Source of the DNA: Spisula solida
Taxonomy: Eukaryota; Mollusca; Bivalvia; Venerida; Mactridae
Direction: 5' to 3'
DNA: 64,000 nt
Assembly: GCA_947247005.1 (NCBI GenBank)
Contig: OX365956.1
Location: 13,722,089-13,786,088 of the forward strand
Position numbers and translations under genes: made by a program. How positions within the stretch are numbered: the first letter of the stretch is position 1; every line of letters begins with the position of its first letter. A model generated the notes under the pieces. It did no database searches, was not told where the DNA came from, and worked only from the letters and a program-made list of their open reading frames with translations. Shown piece after piece: positions 35,632-47,632 of this stretch.

Positions 35632-35864
35632 AGACTAGGTATTCCAGCCGTTTTACTGTTGGGAGTAGGTCATTCAGCTAGGGCATACAGTTGTTGGGTT
35701 GCTGAAACTAGTTTATTCAGCTTTTTGACAGCTCGGACTTGGTCAGTTCATTTTCTCGTTCGTTTATGTGTTGGGCATTGTGCCTACTAATGTGGTGTGC
35801 AATATGTTTATGTTTTCTATGCTCGGCTGGTTACGTTGAGTGCTGCCTTCCCTGTCTGACTTTC
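35632..35864 (-). mobile_element. GTCAGACAGGGAAGG family copy, reverse orientation
   Basis: Ends GTGCTGCCTTCCCTGTCTGA and contains ATGTGTTGGGCATTGTG and CAGCTCGGACTTGG, the reverse of the 21848 copy. It is more diverged than the three near-identical copies. The ORF at 35739-35978 is the repeat. Confidence 0.7.
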
Positions 35865-36474
35865 TATTATCTTTTAGCGTATATAGATCCTTTGTCGTCA
35901 TACTTTATAGTGTTGGTATCGGATAAAATAATATCCTTCGTTGAGAATGATCAACAACAAATCTGGATCGATATTTAAGGTCCGATCTTAACTATATGGA
36001 AACACTTAAATACCGTACAATGTGTAACTATGCGTACTTTTCACAATTATAGTTCTATACTCTCAAATGCTCTAAAATTATATACAAACGCTATCGTAGT
36101 CATATATATTTTGATGCCAATTGATTGCATGTGTAAAGCTGTGCATACTATATACATTTATTTTCGATTCGTGATTTGGGTTGAAATATTTTCAAGGTTT
36201 GGTAGATACTAGACAAACAGCGCAGTCGGATCAACTTGGTTGTTTTGTCAAATTACGAAACTGAACGGAAATTTGCGAAGTGTTGCCGTTGTAAACCGTA
36301 TCATGCTATCTAGAATCTAATACCGGTAATTTTGGTAGACAAATATTTATTTCTAAACCAAATGGGATTGAAAACTAGACAGAGATAATATAATTTCTAG
36401 ACAAGACGGTAGTCAAACGTTTAGTCAAATAGTTTTCCAATTATGCTTTCAAACTTAATCCGTGTTATCTAATA

Positions 36475-37303
36475 AGCTGGGTTCACACTCTGGCGTTTTG
36501 GCCGACGTTAACCGACTTTTTGGCAAACGTTCAGCTCCGCTAGTAAAAGTTACTAAACGTTTTGAAAAGTTGATGATCGCTGGTGAACGCTGAAGAACTT
36601 TGTGTTCGTTGAAAAAATGTAACATACAAAAACTGTGTTTGCAAATAAACGCTGATGTAAGTTGTGCAATGTTTGTAAACATTCCTAAAAGCTGAATTAA
36701 GTTGATTAAAGTTTGCTTAAGTTAACTCAATTTGCAAAGTTTACCGAAACGCTGGTAGTGTCGTTGAATTGAGGCTAACGTTTCTCTAGACGGGTAGTCA
36801 GCGCAATACACGCGATAGTAACGTAAGGGCTGGCGTAAGCGAACTTTCGCCAGCACAAATGAACGTTTGTCCAACGCACGCAAACGGGTATCAGGCTCAT
36901 TGAACGCAGGTGGTTAGCGTAGACGAACTTTCCATAACGTTTCCATAACTAAGGTTACCTTTTTGCTACGAGTCCTGGCGTTTGGCAACTCGTTCGTCTA
37001 AGTCAGACTAAGTTAGGGACCGCTGCACATACGATATCCTGCGTTGGCTAAAGTTCACATACGCTGATAAAATATAAGTACAACGCAGGCAAACGTTGTT
37101 AAGCAGTAGTAACCGCAGTCAAACACTGCCAAGCGCTAGAAAACGTTCCCAAACGTTAATGTGCGTTAGATCCACAACGTTTGCAGTGTGAACCAAAATA
37201 CCCCTCCTCGCGAATGTAATTTCACCGACGTTTGGGCTCATTGTTTCGACTTTTCAAACGCTGACCAACGCTGGTACAAACGTTCATAGTGTGAACCAAG
37301 CTT
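36475..37303. mobile_element. About 830-bp inverted-repeat element, AACGTT-rich
   Basis: Left end TAAGCTGGGTTCACACTCTG, right end (reversed) TAAGCTTGGTTCACACTATG, agreeing at about 18 of 20 positions. The interior is packed with AACGTT, CGTTTGC and GCTGGCG words and is less AT-rich than the flanks. There is no long ORF. It looks like a non-autonomous element; the superfamily is not fixed. Confidence 0.75.
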
Positions 37304-38347
37304 AAGTTGGTATGCACCAATCATATTCGTGAGAAATTCAAAATGTTTCACTAAATGCTTGAAAATTTATAAAAATAATAATCATTATTGTAACGTTTTG
37401 ATGATATAAAAATAATTTGATTTAAAGACAATTGATGTTACTCTTATATGTGGCTTTCTGAATAGTTGTATTCAGTTCCAAACCATAAAAGAAAAAGAAC
37501 TACACTTAGTATGCTTTACAATGTACACGAATATCTCGTTCTAACAATTCAGTATCATGGACCTTCGATTGAACTGTCTGCTACAGATAACCGACTTAAA
37601 GCGACTAGCTCACATAATGTGATGAAATCATTTAAACTCCGTTATTGGTAGACACGAATATCTAGTCTGTAAGTGCTAAAGAATGACATTGCTTGATTCA
37701 ATTATCGTGCATATATATCCGTGAGTTGCGCTTTGCCACGTTCCAAGTAATAGGTCAGTTATACATGGCAATTGGATATATACTACTCAAAATTTGATAA
37801 GAGTCAACAAAATTTCATGTTAATATTGTGAAAATTAAGTAAGTTAGACTGATGGAATTTTCAGAAACATAATGTTACATCTACAATATTGTTAACGAAT
37901 AAAGATTTCTTCAAAATTTCATTTCGAAGTGCCGATAAGCCCAACCTCATTCAATTTTTGTGCTGGCTTCAAGCCTCTATGATAACATAATGCAGTCTGT
38001 TATTTTCCCAGTCAAAGGACAATCCATTACAAAAACGCAGCAAACCTTGTGATTTGTACTTATTTGGTTTAAACTTGGAAATGTTGGTCATTTTTGTTGT
38101 TAAATGTAAATTTCTCTATAACTATCAAAGTTATCTTAAAACTTGAGATACTTGTTTAATGCGATGACCCCCGTGTAAACAGGAGAAGATAATTATTGAA
38201 TTTGTTTTACATAGTTATTTCCCCCTGAGCATTTAGAGGTTTTGCTTTTTCTTAAAGATGACCAAACATGTATTGAGATGTTTTTATTAGTTGTTACTGA
38301 GTTGTTGCTTATTTTTTAACTTTGGTATCCAATTTTCATTAACAGAG
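37304..38347. other. Unique DNA; one repeat terminus near 37597
   Basis: CTTAAAGCGACTAGCTCACA at about 37597 resembles the termini at 24436 and 33357. No supported exon. Confidence 0.4.
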
Positions 38348-38398
38348 TTATTGACTTCAAACGGAACTGTGATGACCCCATTCGGTATACAAGAGGAG
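38348..38398 (+). CDS. Weak candidate internal exon, unknown gene
   Basis: Seventeen codons (LLTSNGTVMTPFGIQEE) lie between a TTTTCATTAACAGAG acceptor and a GAGGAG|GTAAGT donor, both good consensus matches, with both edges in phase 0. A two-base-earlier acceptor is also possible. The frame stays open for 72 codons around it, so chance is not excluded. It could belong to the plus-strand gene ending at 41330, which would accept a phase-0 exon. No domain is recognised. Confidence 0.25.
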
Positions 38399-39519
38399 GT
38401 AAGTCTATCAAGGATTTTGCAGGAGTTAATGCCATTCATATACTTAGAATTTAGTTCACATGTGAGTAAGGGTACTATCAAGTACGAAAAAGTCAAGAGC
38501 GGCTAGCGCTCGTAGGCGGTGTTCTTGTTTACTATTGTGCCAGTGGACAACATCATTTCAGCCATAATACGTGGACTATTCTAACACCTGTCGCCTCGAA
38601 TGACTACTTAAGGCGAGTTAGACTGTATTTCGAACAAAAAACGTTCAAATTGTAGCTAAATGTCCTATAAAAATTGTCCGTAATTTAAAGACCAGTTTCT
38701 TTATTTCTCGATTCCGAAAACGAGGTAGACATAAAATCCCTAAGGAGTCATTGATCTTCATTTATGTTTGCACAGACTACGGTTATATCCGATGTAAGTG
38801 ATGTAATATTCAAATTGTATTGTTACTTGAGACGAAAACATGGTTAAAAATCAATTTCGCAAGTATACATCCGAACATTCGCTGGAATATAAGGGTAATT
38901 CATTGCGTATTTAGTTTTATTTTATTTTGAAATGCGACTGAATGACGTAAAACCGCTGTGATTATAGTTCAAATCAATAAGTATCTTGTGGATGCACGAA
39001 GCGGCCTGGAATAATGTTCCGAACGTTCTCAAAAATCGTAGAAATGTTTAATTAAAACGCCATACCGTGCCGTTTTTTATTATGAATGAATGATGTGCAC
39101 TTAATTGTTCCGAAGAACAAGGTCCTAAGTGCTACTTAAGACCTTATACGAGCTTGTAAGACCAACAACTATTTGAAAGCTGTATCACAATGCTCTTCTT
39201 CTGAACATTTATTTCGTGAAAATCGGAAGCGATAAATGTTGACCAAACTGACCAGCAAAAATGTTAAATAACACTCTATTTAAATACTTTTCTAATTAAA
39301 AGTCCACCTGTTACTCATATTAACATGTTCGTAGTGAGCGAAATAAAGGTAATACATAATACTTTTATTGTTGTTGTTAAGCAACAACACTAGGCTGTAT
39401 CATTTGGTTGACTCCATTGTAAGTTGCCAATCCATGACGTATTTGTCAGTACTGGTTAACGACCGGTAAAGGCGGTCGACAAAGCCTGCTCCGAACCTTA
39501 AATTCTGGATTATGTGTTC
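38399..39519. other. Unique DNA, no gene seen
   Basis: No exon, repeat or promoter recognised. Confidence 0.45.
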
Positions 39520-39897
39520 GCCATTATGTATCTATATAGAGGATCTTGCATTAGTGCTCATTACATACGAGTTTTATTAAACCAGTGGACAAAATGATAT
39601 GACACGAGGCTTTGTAATGAGCGCGAATGTAAGATTCTATGTATCACATAACCTTAAAAATGCACATTATTGTTAAAAGGATGATGTACGCTGCATATGT
39701 TTCAGCCAAAATTCAGCGGTACAATGAGCGCGACGTCATGACGACGTTTATATTATCCTGACGTCATTGACGGATCAATACATGGATTGGCAAACGTCAC
39801 GTCAAGCTCATTTAAATATTTATTGCACAGTCTGGGAGTGCCGAACGATATTTTCGGCACGGTTTACGGCACTCCTGGACCACAGGTTATTTGATAA
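39520..39897 (+). repeat. Third, partial copy of the CATACGAGTT segment
   Basis: Matches 3690-4095 and 10310-10705: GGATCTTGCATTAGTGCTCA, ACATACGAGTTTTATT, TAAGATTCTATGTATCACAT, GGGAGTGCCGAACGATATTT. It lacks the reverse-transcriptase part, so this piece spreads independently. A short related scrap lies at about 48695-48730. Confidence 0.75.
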
Positions 39898-41156
39898 AAC
39901 GTAGTATTATATTTCTTGTCGTTTATCGTGCATCAAGTTGGTGGTCATCATCGTCATTTGTTAGGAAGCTGAATTACTAGAAATAATTGGTTATGCCAAT
40001 GTACATGTACACGAGTGTGGAAACATGGTAATGTTCAAATGAACTCACCCTCATTCGGTACATTGGTAACTGAATATCGAATAAGCGAATGCCGAGTGTT
40101 GCATGCAAGTATCTCCAATTGTCACCCAATAAGATATGTAGTCTAATGTTTTAAATTTATTTTATCTGTTTCCAAATCCACACAAAACCTACAAGTGAAG
40201 TGATTATAAAGTATTTCCGGCATAGCATAAAGTCAGCTTACGGAAGAAGGGGATCATTTCAAGATAACCCGGTGGATAAATTGAATGTGGTTTAGAGTTG
40301 TCCTCATAGGAATTCATATAATAACCCTTATTCCCGAAATGATGGTTGTTTAAATATTTGTAAGCATACTTTACAAGATTTATCGCAAATAATTTTTCTA
40401 TTTCGAAATACATTTATTTTGTCAATTTGGAAAATTTCGTGGGTTTGTAATGTCGTAGATTTAAAATAATATATTCGGAATTATTTAAAGTCGCATATTT
40501 ATGCCAGTTCATCGTAGAGGTATGTGTCAAGGTTCAACAACGCAGTTTACGAAACTCAACTTTTACGAGCATTAATGACAACACCTCAAGTAATACAGCA
40601 ACATCAGCATAAACTGGAACATCATCAAAAGTAGCGTCAACGGCATTAGAAGCATCTTACAACACTTTATGAAGATTTCTTGTCACTGCACAATCATGTT
40701 CCTATACAATGCATTTCAATGGTTGCCCTTGTAATACTTGTTACTTAAATAACCATACTTTCAAATCGATGGTCGTTTACGTAATTAAAGCTCGTAAATA
40801 GAGATGGTGAGCTATTAAAACTATGCGGGGTATTGTGACGAAGGTTACATCATTACTGAGAATAACTTGCATAGCGTGACAGTTTTAGATATTTACAGGG
40901 CTTCTCTGAAGTGGTTGTATATGTATTTATATGCACCTAGAGTACAAACCTCTCCAGAGCAGCCGTCTGCTTTTTTCCCTAAGCTGATATTTACTATAAA
41001 TGTAACCTCTGAAGAGCAATAAGCGCTACACAAAAGCCAATATTTGAGCTGCCATAGGGTGCTAAACTGAGTTCAGTTATAGAATGTTTAAGACGTTACT
41101 GTTCAGAATCTTGCTAAATATGCTTAATATCCAGAAGGTGTTAAATCGTCACAGAG
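39898..41156. other. Unique DNA upstream of the terminal exon
   Basis: About 40560-40690 gives a Ser/Thr-rich frame (INDNTSSNTATSA, then TGTSSKVASTALEASYNTL) broken by stops. It could be a relic of a Thr/Ser-rich extracellular region of the neighbouring gene. No splice-supported exon was found. A minus frame at 40204-40413 is open for 69 codons but has no motif. Confidence 0.3.
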
Positions 41157-41330
41157 AACTCAACAAACACAGAATTGGGCGGTTTATCCCGCATAAATCT
41201 AAGGAAAGAATCTGTCTACAAGAATGTTGAAGAGACGGATATACAGGGACACACTTTGCTGGTTGTAAAGAGAAAGAATACAGCCATGGTCGACAATTGC
41301 GTCATCGATAATGAATTCGTGGATATATGA
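41157..41330 (+). CDS. Terminal coding exon of an unidentified gene
   Basis: After an acceptor-like GTCACAGAG the frame is open for 57 codons to TGA at 41328-41330. It begins NSTNTELGGLSRINLRKESV, continues YKNVEETDIQGHTLLVVKRK and ends CVIDNEFVDI. Codon use and amino-acid balance (many charged residues, no low complexity) look like real protein and unlike neighbouring DNA. The same frame has a stop (41142-41144) just upstream, so an intron boundary between is expected. The pyrimidine tract is weak. An AATAAA follows 76 bases after the stop. The polar, tyrosine-containing tail (SVYKNV) would suit the cytoplasmic end of a receptor, but this is speculation and no family is recognised. Confidence 0.5.
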   Translation, partial: NSTNTELGGLSRINLRKESVYKNVEETDIQGHTLLVVKRKNTAMVDNCVIDNEFVDI

Positions 41331-41405
41331 TAGGACAAGATACGCCAATGATCAAGGGCAGACTTTTGAGCAAGTCAAAGCATGATATCATATCCGTATA
41401 AATAT

Positions 41406-41411
41406 AATAAA
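41406..41411 (+). terminator. Polyadenylation signal AATAAA
   Basis: AATAAA 76 bases after the stop at 41330, followed by a GT-rich stretch (TGTGATTGCATTGTGT), as expected for cleavage near 41425-41435. Chance AATAAA is common in this AT-rich DNA, so the GT-rich follow-up and position carry the weight. Confidence 0.45.
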
Positions 41412-41639
41412 TGTGATTGCATTGTGTCCATATACTAATAACTGAAATAATGTTGCCCAGTGGATTTTTAAATGGCTTACCAGGAGCTCCGTGTTCGGTC
41501 AGGTATATTATGTATGGTATGGTGAACACTTGCTTAATGGTGGGGGATATAATGATAAAACAAGTTAACTTTATACTTATTGATTTTAGGTCGATTGTGA
41601 AACATGTTTTCTTAACTTGTATCAATAACTCTCGACACC

Positions 41640-41827
41640 TCATTCCTGATGTCATTCATCGCCACGAGGGTATGAGAGAAGAGACGCCAGTTTCCCTTTA
41701 TGTTCAATGTCTAGCAAGGAAATTGTGTTTCAATTTTTTATTTCGTCATTGGTATGAAGCGGCCTGTGATTGTACCTGTGACCTCCTGCACACGAAGCGG
41801 ACGTTCAGCCACTGGACCACCGAGTAG
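41640..41827 (-). mobile_element. tRNA-derived SINE, minus orientation
   Basis: On the minus strand the head (41827 down to about 41757) has GGTGGTCCAGTGGCTGAACG (A-box region) and GGTCACAGGTACAATC (B-box region). The body continues leftward to CTCTCATACCCTCGTGGCG. The same body text appears in the SINE at 56215-56400. The 136-codon plus ORF at 41417-41827 crosses it and is rejected as a gene. Confidence 0.6.
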
Positions 41828-42786
41828 GCGGTATGTGACTTCATTTAATCCATAATTATACTAGTAACTGAAATAATGTTGACCAGTTGGACTTAACACA
41901 ATATTTAAAACTTCTACCATGTATACCAGGAACTCCGAGTCCGGTCAGGTATGTTAATGGCTGGAATGATAAGACAATGGTGGGTATGGAATGATACAAC
42001 TTATGGTTATCCTGTACTGCTGATAACCAATAAATCCATACATGCAGGACTGGAATAGTTACCTCGTTGTAATCCTTATTGATTTTGGTAAAGTCAGCTA
42101 GGCGAATAGTGTAAACTTAGTTACTGTATCCAGTCGTGTTTTTTGTAACATGTATACAACAGTGAGGCAGAGAAAACGTATCCCGTATTGAGAAGAACTT
42201 TTCCAGTATTGTAACTGACATTTTGCGTGCATCATTCGGTTTTAATTACGGAGGGATGCAGCACAGAAGGATGGGACGAGAAGTGAATATCGGATCCGCG
42301 ATGTTTAATATTCTGTAAGCAGCCTTACAGGGGATCGATTTTCAGTCGGCCGAGAAGATTTCATCTCAGAATAACAAATTTGAAAAAAAAATACAAAGAT
42401 GGATTTTATTGTTTTTTTATTTCGATTGTGAAAATATAAATATTTTATTTTATTCTATTTAAGAGTATTTCTGCTGGATTATGCAATTGTATTATTAAAG
42501 GTGTATTATTTATTTTAACAAATTTGTGAAACAAATACGCTTAATAAAACATCATCAATCGTCCGTGGAATATAAATAAATTTGTATTCATTTTTATCGG
42601 GGATTCGTTGATTAACTTCAGTATTTTCTGTGTGGTTATTGTACAATGTGCTTTCGTAAGCTCGTAAATTGATTGGACGGAGAGAGTAGTTGTGGTATAT
42701 GGTTATAATATGGTTAACCCAGTGTCTAATAATGAACAGTAATACATACAGAAATACCGTGCAAGACGTGCAGTTTTCTGCCATGT

Positions 42787-42793
42787 TATATAA
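42787..42793 (+). promoter_or_regulatory. TATA box of the metalloproteinase-like gene
   Basis: TATATAA lies 94 bases before the ATG at 42881. Transcription would start about 30 bases downstream (near 42817), giving a 5' leader of about 60 bases. This is a motif match only. Confidence 0.4.
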
Positions 42794-42880
42794 CTGATGA
42801 AATCGTTGTGCAGAAAACACGACCGTTGGAGTATAGCAGTCAGGTTTATTGTGAAGTGGTGCTAATACTTTTTCATTACA

Positions 42881-42970
42881 ATGGATATAAAAATATTGCT
42901 CAACTGGATTAGGTTTTGTTTGATTGGTATGATGTTATTCATGAGAGATTCGTTCAGTTTGGATGACATG
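42881..42970 (+). CDS. Exon 1 of a matrix metalloproteinase gene: signal peptide
   Basis: ATG at 42881 opens exactly 30 codons before a strong donor (GACATG|GTATGTAAG), ending in phase 0. The peptide starts MDIKILLNWIRFCLIGMMLF: a lysine at position 4 and a hydrophobic core at about residues 5-21, as in a secretory signal peptide. It then turns polar (RDSFSLDDM). The next visible exon at 56617 also starts in phase 0 with DYLRRYGYL, so the product would be a signal peptide, a few residues, then the metalloproteinase propeptide helix. That is the normal order in secreted and membrane MMPs. A TATA box lies upstream. That both exons belong to one transcript is inferred from order, strand and phase; another exon could lie between. 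Confidence 0.55.
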
Positions 42971-43207
42971 GTATGTAAGATTTTTATTCAGGCTGATACT
43001 TATTGTTTTAAATCGTTTAAAAGTTCCACTTGTCTACGGTATTCGGTCATATTGAGACTACTCAGTCACATTATCCTGACACCAAGCAAGCTAGAAGTTA
43101 CCTGGGAGTAACTATGCCGAGTACTAAGCATGGAAGATATAGAGGATATTGGTTGATTTTGGTGTAAGATCGTATTTTATTTCATCGAGTGATCACAGAA
43201 AATCAAT

Positions 43208-43240
43208 ATTTTCACGAGTGGCGTAGCCACGAGTGAAAAT
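43208..43240. repeat. Hairpin ATTTTCACGAGTGGC / GCCACGAGTGAAAAT
   Basis: Fifteen-base perfect arms around GTA. A further CACGAGTGAAATAAAATTGA copy follows at about 43257, so the surrounding 43160-43330 is probably one short repeat element of a type widespread in marine invertebrates. Confidence 0.75.
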
Positions 43241-43654
43241 AAAATTTTATGTGCTCACGAGTGAAATAAAATTGATCTTTCACCAAAATTCGACAAATTT
43301 TCTGTTTATTATATGCTTCAATTTCTCTTAAAAGGGTACCGTAATTGGCTTAATTGGAAAAATCACGTCGAAATTGGAACGTCACGACGTGACAATTGTG
43401 ACGTCATGATGACGTAACGTACATTTTAAAGCCCGGCGCCGTTGACGTTACGTTTCTTTTTCTGAACGATACTGGAACCAGCTTCTAAAACAGTGAAAAT
43501 AACAAAGTGGTAATTTCACTGTTATTTTCACTGTTATTTTCACTGAAAAATCTCCGTAATCCATTGAAAGCAAATAATAAATACCAGTACCATTTTAATG
43601 AATTTTGTTTGTCGTGGTCTTGGATCGAACCGAGTACTTTCGCACTCGGATGCT

Positions 43655-43960
43655 CTGAAATAATAATAATAACGACTTTATTTATTGTAGATGACATATT
43701 TGGTTCTAGACCAATTTTCAATATGGTCGACAAATGCTCTAGCACTTGGATCGAGGCGGATCAGATAATATTAATTAATGTTAGTTTAAACATATACATG
43801 TTTTATTCCAAAATAATATACAGTGCTCATAAGCATACACGTACCTTAAAGTTGAGTTTAAACACATATATTTACATTCTTAATATATAATACACATGTA
43901 TTAATAATTACTTAATATGTTATTAGTACATGTATATATTTAGTTGTACAAGACTGCATA
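43655..43960 (-). mobile_element. Probable non-LTR retrotransposon 3' end
   Basis: Read on the minus strand it ends AAATAAAGTCGTTATTATTA, the same signal-plus-TTATTA tail as the one at 5565. The body is AT-rich without a readable protein. Confidence 0.4.
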
Positions 43961-44113
43961 ATCTAAATTCTTCACCTACTAAATGGACTTTCAATTATAT
44001 CACTACATAGTATCACGCCCGTGCTTTTGAAATTCCCATCTATTCAATTTTACTCTTCCTTACTTGGGGTGATTGTATTATTTACCAAATCCATTGCAAT
44101 GTACATCTTTCAA

Positions 44114-44340
44114 CGTCAGGATGGACAAAACACGTGTTATGTGACGTAATGTTTGGCTAAGAACGCAAGTAGAGGTCTGTCAACAAAAGTTTAAAAACAA
44201 CTTAAGTATTTTATGTTTCCACCGATTTTACCGAGACATCCTAGAAACTCGAGTCGCGTTTGTAACTTTTTGTTGACATATTTCGACTTGCGGTGATAGC
44301 TTAAAATTACGTCACAAACTACGTGGTATTTCAACACTGT
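44114..44340. mobile_element. Short version of the CACGTG inverted-repeat element
   Basis: Left text GGATGGACAAAACACGTGTT ... TTTGGCTAAGAAC, and right end CTACGTGGTATTTCAACACTG, match the termini and interior (AAAAACAACTTAAGTATTTTAT, ACCGATTTTA) of the element at 54172-54543, with an internal deletion. Confidence 0.6.
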
Positions 44341-44654
44341 GCGTACATACAACCTACTGACATCCATTAGATACAAGATATCCGGGTAATAAAATAAAAC
44401 ACTCAATTAAATTGAGTTTATATGATCTCATGCACTGTTTTAATTTCCCATCAGACTTTGGATTTAATTTTAATTTCAATTAAACTTGTATATCAACCGC
44501 GAAATGCCACGTGTTTAGTTTAATTATCTTAGTACGCATACGCCTGATTGCAATGGTGTGAGAAAATAAATAATTAATTGACTTAGTTGTATATTTCTGT
44601 TGTCATGACTGTGGTCAAAATATGTATAAATTGGGTGCTTGTACGATAAAAGAC

Positions 44655-44985
44655 TTAGAGGTCTAGTAGTAAGGGCTACTGACTGCTGATCTGAAGGTTG
44701 TGGGTTCGATCCCGACTCCAGACAGTCAAAAAACAGAAATGCTGCTTTTCAGTGTTTCCCACCTAACATAACTAAACTTAATAACAGTCTTTGAAGCATA
44801 CGTTAAGCGAGGTCCCGTGTATGATGCTTTACATCGGCACGTAAAAGAACGAGGAATGCTTCTGGAACTGGGGCATCTTCTGTATCATGCACTATCCCCC
44901 AAAAACTAAAGTGACTAGCCTCTTCTGGGGGCCTCACCCATATGGATTTCCAGTGGTGTGGATAAATAAAAGCAAATAAACAAAA
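44655..44985 (+). mobile_element. tRNA-derived SINE, plus orientation
   Basis: A-box region GGTCTAGTAGTAAGGGCTAC (44660) and B-box GGGTTCGATCCC (44702) form the head. The body includes ACATCGGCACGTAAAAGAAC and ends in an A-rich GGATAAATAAAAGCAAATAA tail. The GGCACGTAAAAGAAC body text is typical of mollusc SINEs as I recall them. Confidence 0.7.
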
Positions 44986-45469
44986 AAACGTAAATCTATA
45001 CAACATTAAACTGCAAAATCATTAATATTAGCGGATTAAATTCGGTTAATTTCGTGAAATTAAATCCTTTCGAACAATTAACCTCACAAATTCGTAAAGG
45101 CTAAAGAGATTTTTCTTTCAATCCTTTGAATCTACGAATTTAAGAAACCATCAAATTACAATTTTACCAAAATCCGCGAAATTTGATACCCGCGAAAATT
45201 AATATATTACAGTTGATTTTGTTTCGTTACCATGTGAATTATAAAATCAGTCTATGTAAGTCTTGACACCCTCGTACATGTACCAAGTACTGTCCACTAT
45301 GCACGTAGGATTTATTTACGGGTGAGGGTTCGAGTCTTTAAAGGAGCTATTCCTTATGACATAAGCTTAATAAGTTACGATCGAGCCAAGTGCGATGCCA
45401 ACACTTTTGGTTACGTTCGACTTAATGACTCGTATGTGTTTTAAAGCGGCAGTACATTTGTATTTGGTA

Positions 45470-45760
45470 CTTAAACGTTTTCCCTGCCAGATTAGCCAAC
45501 GACCTCCGAGTATGAAGGACTGAGACAGCTTTTTGATACAAGGAATCCGGATGCGCTGTCCTAGCACTTTCTCGAAAATACTCATTTGCTATTTAATGTG
45601 CCCTTCGTGTACAGCACGGATATAGTGAGACAACCTCTAGGTTACCAGCCAGTTCATCTCAAATTGGGAGGGAAGCATTTTAGAAATGGCCAAGTCCCCC
45701 GGCCGAAATTTGAACCAGGGACCTCTTGATCAGTTATCCACTCGATCGCCATGCAATCAA
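45470..45760 (-). mobile_element. tRNA-derived SINE, minus orientation
   Basis: On the minus strand the head has GGCGATCGAGTGGATAACTG and GTCCCTGGTTCAAATTTCGG (45695-45755). The more distal body holds GTTTTCCCTGCCAGATTAGC at 45478, which has a counterpart at 62190 in another worn copy. Confidence 0.6.
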
Positions 45761-47632
45761 AACTCTATAATATCGGAATATTATATTGTTCTGCTATTAT
45801 AGCATAAAAACGGTGATTTTGCACATACGTTAACGGGACGAAAACCATGCGTAAACATAAAGGTTCACGCGAGAACGCGCTGTTAACGTCCAGTATTACG
45901 TATGCTCATTGCAGGGCCTCACCGACGAAAATAAACAATTTTCAGTGTCTTATGAACTGCAATTCCCATTTTATTTGTAACTACTAATTAATTTTCTATA
46001 AGATTTATATAATGAATTTAAACAAACCCGCATTATCCATGTTTTCTTGGTATTTGCCGATCCCGGAAGTCGACGCTCATAACAAAAACTGTTACGACGT
46101 AACGGCGGGCTTGGGCACCAACTGCCCTCGGGACTCTGCAGATGTCTTAGCACGAAAAAATCTTGCGTTAACCCTACATAAGAAGGTTCTTTAAAGCAAC
46201 ACTCATAACAAGAACCAAATCAAAGCGCCCCCTGACGGATCATTTTCTGCAGAACTTGAATTTAATACTCAAAACTTCTTTCATTTCCGCTAATTAACAT
46301 TTAACCAATTCCCTCAGAAATCTAGGTTTTAACGATTTAATTTTGAAGATAATCAAAAGAAAATTAAATTATTTCTGCGATGTATATTTCATTGAAATAG
46401 TTAGAATCAGTAATTCAATGCTTGAGGAGTATGTGTGCATGTGTATTTAATTACACACGTTATATTTCCAGTCGATAAAATTCATTAGGCAGACATAACA
46501 CAAATTAATTAAATCGAAAACAGCAGGCATACATGTTCTAATTAGGTTAAAGGTATAATAACATAACGTGGAATTTTTCAGCTACGTACATAATGGCGAT
46601 ACCGATTTGACCTTCAAACAAGTGTCAAATTTGTTCTCGTAATATTCGAATTCATGACGTAACCATAGAAAATCAGCTTTCATAAACCGAGTAAATTTAT
46701 TGAACAAATGGCAAAACTAAAAAAATCTAGAAGCATAGTATAAAAGTTGGCCTTTTTTGTGTTAGGGATAACTTCGCTAATAACTTCGCTAAATCTGTAA
46801 GTAAGATTATACAAGAAAATTAAAATGAGTTTTAGGACAAAACTGTAATAGTTCATGTGTAAACAAACACAGTGTGGATACTGAACTAACGACGAATATT
46901 CAACGGTCATAAAAGCTCACTCTCATTATAGAGGTGGTCGTAAAGTTGGTAACTAAGTCAGGTTCTAACTATACTACATAATTATATAACTACAGCATTG
47001 TTATAACACAAGTTATGTCTTCGCTGATCTGACATCTGAATTTCTTGTTTTATGTCATTCTGCTATTTCTCAACCTTGTAAAAAGCAGACATGTTGTGCA
47101 TCATCTCAGTACCAGCTGCACTTGAAAGGTTGATGTATTGGATAATACGAGTGAAGCGAAATATGTCGAACAAAATTACATAGGAATATATGACAAATTC
47201 CATCTGAAGCGTATATCTATGACATACTGGCAGATACTTCTATTTCGAACTCAGCAGTAATTCTTGACAACTAATAATACATATTTCAAAGACAATGCAA
47301 TACCGAGCATTTATCCACAAACTTCATAGGTCTGAAATTCAGGACATAGACTCGAAATTCTTTTCGCGTCCATATTGTTATAAATGTTTGGACATTGTGA
47401 TATGAGTGTATGTATACACTGGGTTACAAATAAAATGTATCTGGATTATATCCAACGGAAGAGATATACTAGTAAATTTAAGTTTTTACAAAATTTAAGT
47501 CTGAAATTCAGTCTTACAGCGTTAAGCTGTAAATGAATAATTCCTTTGGTGTCTTAATTTAGCAGACAATGGCAATATTGAATCATATTGGGTCATAGGG
47601 TGAAATGAATTCAAAAAGGTAATACATTTCAT

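Noticed and set aside
41417..41827. 136-codon plus-strand ORF
   Set aside because: It starts after the polyadenylation signal and runs through a SINE; its C-terminal part is the SINE head read backwards.
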